This document shows, one piece after another, positions 1-5,439 of a stretch of 6,141 nucleotides of DNA. Below the pieces are notes generated by a model. The model ran no database searches. It saw only the letters and a list, made by a program, of their open reading frames with translations, and was not told the origin of the DNA. The position numbers and the translations under genes are program-made. Source of the DNA: DASWVC01 sp036401335 (GTDB lineage Bacteria; Verrucomicrobiota; Verrucomicrobiia; Chthoniobacterales; JAFAMB01); NCBI GenBank assembly GCA_036401335.1, contig DASWVC010000364.1, positions 1 to 6,141 of the forward strand. The letters are read 5' to 3'. Position 1 is the first letter of the stretch, and the number at the start of each line of letters is the position of its first letter.

Positions 1-420
1 CTTCTCAAGCAGGCCGACCGTTCGGTCGATGCGTTCGCTCCGGCTCAGGCCTGGAAAATGAACCTGCAACGGTTCCGCGACGATGGCCCCGACGGTCCAC
101 CGCGGATCGAGTGAACCGAAAGGGTCCTGAAAAATCATCTGAATCCGCTTCCGGTAGGGACGAAATGCCTTCTCGGGCAGTCCGGATATCCTGTCTCCGC
201 CAAAAACAATTTCTCCGCTGGCAATCTCCTCCAGGCCCAGGATGGCGCGGGCAACGGTGCTTTTGCCGCTGCCGCTCTCACCGACCAATCCAAGGGTGGT
301 GCCTTGGCGGATGCAGAACGAAACACCAACGGCCGCTTGAATTTCAGTCCCAGCGGCACCCAGGAACCCGGGACGGCGGCCGTACCGGACGTTTAAACGT
401 TCGACTTCGAGCAGGTTCAC
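1..420 (-). CDS. Peptide ABC transporter ATP-binding protein, OppF/DppF type (N-terminal part, runs off left edge)
   Basis: This is the cytoplasmic ATPase subunit of an oligopeptide/dipeptide-type ABC importer, which powers substrate uptake through a membrane permease pair. The first 140 codons are visible, read from a GTG at 420-418. Residues 1-40 resemble the start of the second ATPase (OppF/DppF) of these systems. The Walker A motif GESGSGKST lies at residues 47-55 and the Q-loop at IFQDP (Gln98). It is followed by GSLDPRWTVGAIVAEPL (102-118), typical of the Opp/Dpp ATPase family. The LSGGQ signature, Walker B, H-loop and C-terminal oligopeptide-binding extension should lie beyond base 1. 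The GTG shares its first bases with the thiG stop (GTGA at 420-417), and no clear Shine-Dalgarno is seen, so translation is probably coupled to thiG. Family is firm; the true substrate is unknown and could be another opine, nickel or peptide ligand handled by this family. Confidence 0.9.
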   Translation of the reverse strand, partial: MNLLEVERLNVRYGRRPGFLGAAGTEIQAAVGVSFCIRQGTTLGLVGESGSGKSTVARAILGLEEIASGEIVFGGDRISGLPEKAFRPYRKRIQMIFQDPFGSLDPRWTVGAIVAEPLQVHFPGLSRSERIDRTVGLLEK

Positions 421-1217
421 GCGGTCTGCCGGAAGAACGCCGTCAAGGGGCTCGTGGGTGCAGCGTTTTTGTGTTCAACCGGCAACCCGCTCTCGAACGC
501 CAGGCGGCCGGCGTCGACGCCTTGACGAAAAGCGTCCGCCATGGCCAACGGGTTGGCCGCCACGGCGATGGCGGTATTCACGAGGACGGCATCTGCGCCC
601 ATTTCCATGGCTTCAGCGGCCTGGCTGGGGGCTCCAAGGCCGGCGTCGACGATCACAGGCACCTGGGCTTGATCAATAATAATCTGAATCTGATCCCTGG
701 TTTTCAGCCCCCGGTTGCTGCCGATGGGCGCGCCCAGAGGCATCACGGTGGCCGTGCCGATTTCTTCAAGGCGTTTGGCAAGCACCGGATCGGCGTTGAT
801 GTATGGCAGCACCACGAAACCTTCCCGCACCAGGATCTCGGCGGCGCGAAAGGTTTCGATGGGGTCGGGCAGCAAGTGGTGGGGATTGGGATGAATCTCG
901 AGCTTGATCCATTTCGGCAGCCCGGCTGACGCGGCCAACCGGGCCAGGCGCACCGCTTCCTCGGCGTTCATCGCGCCGCTGGTGTTTGCCAACAGCAAGT
1001 ACCGATCGGGATCGATAAACTCGAGGATGTTGGCGTAGGGATCCCGTTTGCCCGACAAATCGGCCCGCCGAAGCGCAACCGTCACGATCTCTGTTCCGCT
1101 CGCGTCGAGCGCGGCTTGCATGACTTCGTTGCTGGCAAACTTACCGGTGCCGAGCAGCAACCGGGACCGAAAAATCCGGTCCGCAATCCTCAACGGTTGT
1201 AAAGGAAAATGCATCAT
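417..1217 (-). CDS. thiG: Thiazole synthase ThiG
   Basis: ThiG builds the thiazole phosphate moiety of thiamine in the cytoplasm from 1-deoxy-D-xylulose 5-phosphate, dehydroglycine and the sulfur of ThiS-thiocarboxylate. The 266-residue product is full length for the family (about 255-265) and is clearly colinear with enterobacterial ThiG. LLGTGKF is at 21-27 and NTSGAMNAEEAVR at 78-90. WIKLEIHP at 103-110 contains Lys105, the expected Schiff-base lysine. LPDPIET is at 116-122, VMPLGAPIGSN at 158-168, VPVIVDAGLGAPS at 186-198, and the phosphate-binding region GADAVLVNTAIA at 207-218. The conserved C-terminal TSPLTAFF is present. Two adjacent ATGs (1217 and 1214) could start it. Either leaves a short extension ahead of the LRIAD start seen in E. 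coli. The partners thiS, thiF, thiH or thiO are not in this window. It overlaps the downstream ABC ATPase by 4 bases and diverges from yqgE. No thiamine riboswitch sequence was seen just upstream. Confidence 0.97.
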   Translation of the reverse strand: MMHFPLQPLRIADRIFRSRLLLGTGKFASNEVMQAALDASGTEIVTVALRRADLSGKRDPYANILEFIDPDRYLLLANTSGAMNAEEAVRLARLAASAGLPKWIKLEIHPNPHHLLPDPIETFRAAEILVREGFVVLPYINADPVLAKRLEEIGTATVMPLGAPIGSNRGLKTRDQIQIIIDQAQVPVIVDAGLGAPSQAAEAMEMGADAVLVNTAIAVAANPLAMADAFRQGVDAGRLAFESGLPVEHKNAAPTSPLTAFFRQTA

Positions 1218-1838
1218 GAAATCCGTTTCTCACGATACGCGGTGAACGCCTTGCACCGCAAGCAGCTGATTCTAGATTCCGTGGTGGACCAATCCGAAGG
1301 TGAAGTTGCAAGTCTCAGCGGAAGTTTGCTGGTTGCCCATCCGGCGTTGCGGGATCCGAACTTCCGGCGAGCCATCTTATTCCTCTCGGCGCACGGCCCG
1401 GAAGTGGGCGCGCTTGGCGTGATCATCAACCGGCCAACGCCATTGTCCCTGGCTGATCTCGTGGCGACGCAGTCGAGTGAGGGCCTGGACCGGATTGTGG
1501 TGTACGCTGGCGGGCCCGTGCAGACGGAGGAGGTCACCCTGCTCTGTTTTCGTTGGTCCGACGACGGCATGGTCGTGCAGCCCAACCTTGATCTCGACGA
1601 AGCGGCCACCGTGATGAAAGCGGGCACCGGGGAAGTAAGGGCATACCAGGGGTACGCAGGTTGGACGCCCGGCCAACTCGAGGCCGAGCTGCGGCAACAA
1701 GCCTGGATCGTGCTCCCGGCGCAACGGAACGTTTTCCGTGAGGCACACGATGAGAAGCTCTGGTACCGCACCGTGTGCGAGCTCGGGCCGGCGTTCAAAT
1801 TGCTGGCCCAGGCGCCCGATGATCCGTCGCTGAACTGA
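1209..1838 (+). CDS. yqgE: YqgE/AlgH family protein (UPF0301/DUF179)
   Basis: This is a member of the YqgE/AlgH family, small conserved bacterial proteins of unsettled biochemical role; AlgH was named for an effect on alginate regulation in Pseudomonas. The family core begins around residue 36 with LSGSLLVAHPALRDPNFRRAILFL. It continues with GALGVIINRP (67-76), YAGGPVQTEEV (98-108), GYAGWTPGQLEAEL (147-160) and AWIVLPA, all aligning with E. coli YqgE. Length from ATG 1209 is 209 aa, about 20-25 longer than usual, and this start overlaps the divergent thiG start by 9 bases. An AAAGG lies only 3 bases before ATG 1209. In-frame GTGs at 1242, 1281 and 1284 are credible alternatives. Starting at 1281 gives 185 aa, near the E. 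coli length of 187, and removes the overlap, but none of these GTGs has a clear ribosome-binding site. Family assignment is firm; the start is uncertain. Confidence 0.92.
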   Translation: MHHEIRFSRYAVNALHRKQLILDSVVDQSEGEVASLSGSLLVAHPALRDPNFRRAILFLSAHGPEVGALGVIINRPTPLSLADLVATQSSEGLDRIVVYAGGPVQTEEVTLLCFRWSDDGMVVQPNLDLDEAATVMKAGTGEVRAYQGYAGWTPGQLEAELRQQAWIVLPAQRNVFREAHDEKLWYRTVCELGPAFKLLAQAPDDPSLN

Positions 1839-1849
1839 GGAAATACATA

Positions 1850-1930
1850 GAAATGCCACGAATCAAAGAGTGCGAGGAATGGAAGATTACCGTTCGTGGC
1901 ATTCTTTGATGCTTTGATCTGTGGCATTTC
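1850..1930. repeat. Imperfect 19-base inverted repeat in the yqgE-ald spacer
   Basis: The left arm at 1850-1868 is GAAATGCCACGAATCAAAG. The right arm at 1912-1930 is CTTTGATCTGTGGCATTTC, the reverse complement of the left arm except at two central bases (17 of 19 match). The arms are separated by 43 bases. An alternative overlapping pairing uses the left arm's AATGCCACGAA (1852-1862) with TTCGTGGCATT (1893-1903), an 11-bp perfect stem. In RNA this could fold just after the yqgE stop, possibly as a 3'-end structure, but no U-tract follows. It may equally be a small mobile or dispersed intergenic repeat. Confidence 0.75.
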
Positions 1931-2003
1931 CTTTGCATCGTGAACTGGGGTGCGACGGGGTGATTTGTGGCATTCTTCGGTTTTTTAATTTGTGGCCTTT
2001 CTT
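1891..2003 (+). repeat. Four degenerate direct repeats with GTGGCATT core
   Basis: Four copies share a core preceded by an AT-rich GATTT-like pentamer. They are TTCGTGGCATTCTTTGA (core at 1896), TCTGTGGCATTTCCTTTG (core at 1921), TTTGTGGCATTCTTCGG (core at 1967) and TTTGTGGCCTTTCTTAGG (core at 1992). Core-to-core distances are 25, 46 and 25 bases, so there are two pairs with identical 25-base spacing. A fifth copy lies inverted at 1850-1868. The last copy ends about 20 bases before the ald start codon. The copies are too degenerate and too closely spaced to be a CRISPR array. They could be a dispersed intergenic repeat or binding sites for a regulator of ald; nothing in the window decides between these. 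Confidence 0.7.
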
Positions 2004-2017
2004 AGGCCCGCTATAAG
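1990..2017 (+). promoter_or_regulatory. Weak candidate promoter for ald
   Basis: TTGTGG at 1990-1995 and TATAAG at 2012-2017 are separated by 16 bases and resemble sigma-70 -35 and -10 elements (3 of 6 and 5 of 6 matches). Transcription would begin at or next to the ald ATG at 2023, implying a leaderless or nearly leaderless mRNA. The same bases also supply the only Shine-Dalgarno-like sequence, AAGG at 2015-2018, four bases from the ATG; the two readings are mutually exclusive. Transcription could instead come from further upstream or read through from yqgE. Confidence 0.2.
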
Positions 2018-2022
2018 GCCGC

Positions 2023-3123
2023 ATGCGCATCGGTGTTCCCAGGGAGATTAAAGAGCAGGAAAGCCGGGTCGGGGTTCTGCCGTCGGTGGTCTATGGCCTG
2101 ACGAAACTCGGGCACCAGGTTTTCGTTGAACGCGAGGCAGGGGTCGGATCGGGCTACCCGGATGCCGAATACGAGCAGGCCGGCGCGGTGCTGGTCCAGG
2201 AGCACGCGGAAGTGTTTGCTCGAGCAGACCTCGTCGTGAAAATCAAGGAGCCGCTTGCGTCTGAGTACAGTCTGCTGCGCCCTGGGCAAATCCTTTTTAC
2301 TTACCTGCACCTGGCCGCTAACGAGGAACTGACCAAGGCGCTCATGCAGTCCGGGGCAACGGCCGTGGCTTACGAGACCGTCGAGTCAAACCGGCGCCTG
2401 CCTTTGCTGGAACCGATGAGCGAGATTGCGGGACGAATGTCGATCATTGTGGGGGGATACTTCCTGGCAAAGCACAGCGGGGGAAAAGGCGTGCTGCTGG
2501 GCGGGGTGCCGGGCGTGCTGCCGGGCAATGTGGTGGTGGTCGGGGGAGGCACTTCGGGCGTGAATGCAGCCCGCATGGCGACCGGCTTGGGCGCAGAAGT
2601 CACGATTCTTGAAGTTGACATCGAGCGCATGCGTTTTCTCGACATTACCATGCACACGGCCCACACCCTTTACTCAAGCGAGGCGCACCTGTTTGAAATC
2701 CTGCCGCGAACGGATCTCTTGATTGGAGCGGTGCTGGTGCCCGGAGCGCGGGCACCGCGCCTGATTACCCGGGAGATGCTGCGGCTGATGAAACCGGGCA
2801 GTGTGCTCGTCGACATTGCGATTGACCAGGGGGGATGCTGTGAGACTTCGCGTCCGACCACCCACCGCGAGCCGATCTACGTCGAGGAAGGGATCACCCA
2901 TTATTGCGTGGCAAACATGCCCGGTGCGTATGCCCGGACGGCTACCCAAGCACTTACCAACGTGACCGCACGCTACGTTGAATTCCTTGCGGACGGTGGC
3001 CTGGAAGGAGCCGTCCGCAAACACCCTGGCCTTCGGAGCGGCATCAACGTCCTTGGCGGCAAGGTGACCAATCAGGCGGTAGCCGACGCCCATGGACTGG
3101 CCTGCCAACCCATTGATTTTTGA
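2023..3123 (+). CDS. ald: Alanine dehydrogenase (NAD-dependent)
   Basis: The enzyme interconverts L-alanine and pyruvate plus ammonia using NAD, usually as a cytoplasmic hexamer, for alanine catabolism or ammonia assimilation. The product is 366 aa, close to the family norm of about 370. It opens with MRIGVPREIKEQESRVG. The expected substrate and catalytic residues fall at family positions: Arg15, Lys75 (in KIKEP), His96 (in YLHLA) and Asp268 (in AIDQGGC). The Rossmann motif is VVVGGGTSGVNAA at 171-183, with Glu197 at the end of the second strand where many family members have Asp. The family block HYCVANMPGAYARTATQALTN spans 293-313. The start is supported by the perfect N-terminal family match and AAGG four bases upstream. 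The stop TGA overlaps the next gene's ATG (TGATG), so the two are likely coupled. The related transhydrogenase alpha subunit is less likely given the alanine dehydrogenase-specific residues and length. Confidence 0.96.
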   Translation: MRIGVPREIKEQESRVGVLPSVVYGLTKLGHQVFVEREAGVGSGYPDAEYEQAGAVLVQEHAEVFARADLVVKIKEPLASEYSLLRPGQILFTYLHLAANEELTKALMQSGATAVAYETVESNRRLPLLEPMSEIAGRMSIIVGGYFLAKHSGGKGVLLGGVPGVLPGNVVVVGGGTSGVNAARMATGLGAEVTILEVDIERMRFLDITMHTAHTLYSSEAHLFEILPRTDLLIGAVLVPGARAPRLITREMLRLMKPGSVLVDIAIDQGGCCETSRPTTHREPIYVEEGITHYCVANMPGAYARTATQALTNVTARYVEFLADGGLEGAVRKHPGLRSGINVLGGKVTNQAVADAHGLACQPIDF

Positions 3124-3698
3124 TGACGCCGGTATTTGCACCTGCCGTGCTCAGAACGCGCATCGCGGAGCTCTGGCTTGTTCCCATCCAGGAAGTTGAT
3201 GCCGATGAACTGTTCGCGCTCACCGCGACGAACCGTGAATACCTGCGCCTGTGGCTGCCCTGGGTGGACGAAACGCGCGAATTGGCCGACAGCAAAGCTT
3301 ACGTGCGCAATGCCCTTGAACTCCAGCGGTTGGGGCTGCGCCTTGATTACACCCTCCGGTTGCGCGGGCGCATGATCGGCACGGTCGCCTTCCATACCCT
3401 TACCCGCGCCCACCGCAACGCGGTGGTCGGTTATTGGCTGGCCCAGGAGGCAACCGGGCACGGCTACATGACGGAAAGTGTGCGCTGCCTGCTCGACCTG
3501 GCGTTTGGCGAACTGGAACTTAACCGCGTTGAAATCCGCGTCGCGGTGGACAACAAAGCGAGTCAGGGAATTGCCGACCGGCTCGGATTCCAATCGGAAG
3601 GTGTCCTAAGGGAGGCAGAATGGATCTACGATCATTTCGTTGACCTGCGCGTTGCGGCAATTCTAAAGGCGGAATGGCGGGGAGAAGAAATGGTATGA
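3123..3698 (+). CDS. GNAT N-acetyltransferase, RimJ/RimL-like
   Basis: This 191-aa protein belongs to the RimJ/RimL (Acetyltransf_3) branch of the GNAT superfamily. Members transfer acetyl from acetyl-CoA to protein N-termini, including ribosomal proteins, or to small molecules. Residues 38-52 (NREYLRLWLPWVDET) match the conserved N-terminal block of RimL/YdaF-like proteins. GTVAFHTL (86-93) and VGYWLAQEATGHGYMTESVR (102-121) contain the acetyl-CoA pyrophosphate-binding pattern QxxTGxG. The block 136-167, with VEIRVAVDNKAS then ADRLGFQSEGVLREAEW, is the typical GNAT C-terminal half. ATG 3123 is preferred because it overlaps the ald stop in TGATG, fitting termination-reinitiation; a TTG one codon earlier is also in frame. 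No Shine-Dalgarno is seen, which supports dependence on ald translation. The substrate cannot be told from sequence; pairing with ald does not prove a shared pathway. Confidence 0.92.
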   Translation: MTPVFAPAVLRTRIAELWLVPIQEVDADELFALTATNREYLRLWLPWVDETRELADSKAYVRNALELQRLGLRLDYTLRLRGRMIGTVAFHTLTRAHRNAVVGYWLAQEATGHGYMTESVRCLLDLAFGELELNRVEIRVAVDNKASQGIADRLGFQSEGVLREAEWIYDHFVDLRVAAILKAEWRGEEMV

Positions 3699-3779
3699 AT
3701 TGTAGCAATGACGCCGAATTCCCCTATAACCCTCCTCGTCACGGCCGGCTTCAGCCTGCCAGAATGGCTGCCCCTGGCT

Positions 3780-3806
3780 GCAGGATGCACCTCACCGCCT
3801 GCTTTT
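3780..3806 (+). terminator. Weak candidate terminator after the GNAT gene
   Basis: GCAGG (3780-3784) can pair with CCTGC (3798-3802) around a 13-base loop, followed directly by TTTTGTTG on the plus strand. The stem is only 5 bp, so this is a poor intrinsic terminator. The surrounding region 3699-3846 separates two convergent genes and also contains short GC-rich complementary patches (CAGCC and GGCTG around 3753-3770). Nothing else is recognisable there, and no good U-tract follows a stem on the minus strand for serA. Confidence 0.25.
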
Positions 3807-3846
3807 GTTGATCCAATTGATACCGTTCATACAATTTCTAATTCCC

Positions 3847-5439
3847 TTACAGCTGGACAACACGGGCTGCTTTGATGTTGGGATTCCCGCGGATTACCTG
3901 CAAAAGTTCGGGGGACGGGGTCGAATCCAGGTTCAAAACCGTCAGCGCTTCACCGCCCACGTGGTCGCGGCTCAGCGACATGTTAGCGATGTTGACCTGA
4001 GCTTGGCCGAGCAGGGTGCCAAGCTGACCAACAATCCCGGGTACGTCCTGGTTTTCGAGCAACAGAAGCACGCCTTTCGGGCGTGCCTCGATGTGTCGCC
4101 CGTTAATGGTTACAATCCGGGGCGAAAGCCCGATGAAAGTGCCGGCTACCGACACCGCTTCCTTGCCGAGCTTCGCTTCCACCTCCACCAGGTCGGTGAA
4201 CTCACCGGTTGCGCTCTCCCGGGTTTCGGCAACCCGGAGCCCGATGTTCTGGGCCAACGACGTCACGTTAACCAGGTTGACGTCCTGACCACCAACCTCC
4301 TCCAGGAAGCCTTTCAGCACACTGCGCGAGATCGGCGTGGTTTCCACGTCGTTGACTTTCCCGCTGTAGTTGATCGTCAGTTGGTCGCAGCGTTTCGGGC
4401 CGATCTGCCTCACAAAACGTCCGAGTTGTTCGCCAAAATCGAGGTAAGGACGGACGAGCGCCAACGTTTTCGCGTCGATGTTCGGCACGTTAACCGCGTT
4501 CCGGATGACGCCGTCCAGCAGCACCGAACGGATTGCCTCGGCAATTTCAATGCCGACACCCTCCTGCGCTTCAACCGTGGAAGCGCCAAGGTGGGGGGTG
4601 AACACCACGTTGGGCAAATCACGCAGCGGAAAATCGACCGGGGGCGGCTCCGTCTCGTAAACGTCAAGGGCCGCGGCCGCCACGTGCCCGCTTGTCAGAG
4701 CCGCACAGAGGGCGGTCTCGTCGATCAATCCTCCTCGGGCGCAGTTTACCACCCGGGCGCCCGGCTTTAACCGCGCGAGGCGTTCCGCATTCAGAAGGTG
4801 TTTGGTTTCGGCCGACATTGGCAAGTGCAGAGTCACGAAATCCGCGCGTCCGAGCAGTTCGTCAAGGTCATCGATCAATTCCACCTGCAAGGACCGGGCG
4901 CGGGTCGGCGAGAGGTAAGGATCGTACGCGATCGGCCGCATGCCGAACGCAATGGCCCGGCGGGCAATTTCCGTTCCAATCCGTCCCATGCCGAGGATGG
5001 CAATCGTTTTACCGCTTAGTTCCACTCCTTCGAAGCGTTTCCGATCCCATTTGCCGGCTTTAACGCTGGCGTGAGCCTGTGGAATGTTGCGGGCAATTGA
5101 AACCAGCAACGAAAAGGCGTGTTCAGCCGTAGAAATGGTGTTTCCACCCGGCGTGTTCATCACGATCACGCCGCCTCGGGTGGCTGTGTCGACATCGACG
5201 TTGTCCACACCCACTCCGGCGCGCCCGACCACTTTCAGCATTTTTGCCGCGGAGAGCACCCGGGCCGTCACTTTTGTCTGTGAACGCACCACCAAGCCCG
5301 CGTAGGGCGGAATGGCCCTAATCAGCTCGTCCTCTCCCAGGCCGGTCTGAACATCGACGTCGAGCTCACCGGCGCCTTGCAGCGTCTGAATGCCGCGCGG
5401 AGAAATCGCGTCCGCCACCAACACCTTCAACCTACCCAT
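3847..5439 (-). CDS. serA: D-3-phosphoglycerate dehydrogenase, long form
   Basis: SerA catalyses the first step of the phosphorylated serine pathway, oxidising 3-phosphoglycerate to 3-phosphohydroxypyruvate with NAD in the cytoplasm. From ATG 5439 the product is 530 aa, the long form seen in Bacillus and Mycobacterium (about 525-530) rather than the roughly 410-aa E. coli form. Substrate and nucleotide domains occupy about residues 1-315. RAGVGVDNVD is at 73-82, the Rossmann motif GMGRIG at 150-155 with Asp173 following. The catalytic set is Arg235 (NCARGG), Glu264 (YETEP) and His283 (TPHLGAST). Residues about 320-450 form the intervening allosteric substrate-binding domain. The C-terminal ACT domain (about 456-530: VLLLLENQDVPGIVGQLG and onward) usually mediates serine feedback. 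An upstream in-frame TTG (5475) is unlikely, because family homology begins at MGRLKVLVAD. The start overlaps the upstream cyclase stop by 8 bases with no strong Shine-Dalgarno, suggesting coupling. Confidence 0.97.
   Translation of the reverse strand: MGRLKVLVADAISPRGIQTLQGAGELDVDVQTGLGEDELIRAIPPYAGLVVRSQTKVTARVLSAAKMLKVVGRAGVGVDNVDVDTATRGGVIVMNTPGGNTISTAEHAFSLLVSIARNIPQAHASVKAGKWDRKRFEGVELSGKTIAILGMGRIGTEIARRAIAFGMRPIAYDPYLSPTRARSLQVELIDDLDELLGRADFVTLHLPMSAETKHLLNAERLARLKPGARVVNCARGGLIDETALCAALTSGHVAAAALDVYETEPPPVDFPLRDLPNVVFTPHLGASTVEAQEGVGIEIAEAIRSVLLDGVIRNAVNVPNIDAKTLALVRPYLDFGEQLGRFVRQIGPKRCDQLTINYSGKVNDVETTPISRSVLKGFLEEVGGQDVNLVNVTSLAQNIGLRVAETRESATGEFTDLVEVEAKLGKEAVSVAGTFIGLSPRIVTINGRHIEARPKGVLLLLENQDVPGIVGQLGTLLGQAQVNIANMSLSRDHVGGEALTVLNLDSTPSPELLQVIRGNPNIKAARVVQL

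Noticed and set aside
543..558. Palindrome GGCCAACGGGTTGGCC
   Set aside because: It falls inside thiG and encodes the ordinary Ala-Asn-Pro-Leu-Ala segment; a single GC-rich palindrome in coding sequence is likely chance.
111..929. A 272-codon open frame on the plus strand
   Set aside because: It lies antisense across the ABC ATPase and thiG, both of which match known families. Its translation is low-complexity (Gly, Arg, His rich) with no recognisable domain, as expected for a GC-rich shadow frame.
1218..1300. Possible TPP riboswitch or promoter upstream of thiG
   Set aside because: GAGAAA near the start is not enough; the conserved CTGAGA and ACCTGAT-type aptamer segments are not seen. TTGCGG/TATCGT on the minus strand (1261-1232) is only a weak promoter match inside yqgE.
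1214..1927. A 237-codon open frame on the minus strand
   Set aside because: It is antisense to yqgE, Ser/Arg/Thr-rich and without family features, and it runs into the repeat region.
1891..2003. Short regularly spaced repeats as a possible CRISPR array
   Set aside because: Copies are degenerate, the conserved unit is under 20 bases, spacing is 25/46/25 from core to core, and no cas genes are present.
3805..4770. A 321-codon open frame on the plus strand
   Set aside because: It is antisense to serA, which has complete catalytic and domain evidence. The translation is Arg/Val/His/Gln-rich with no domain.
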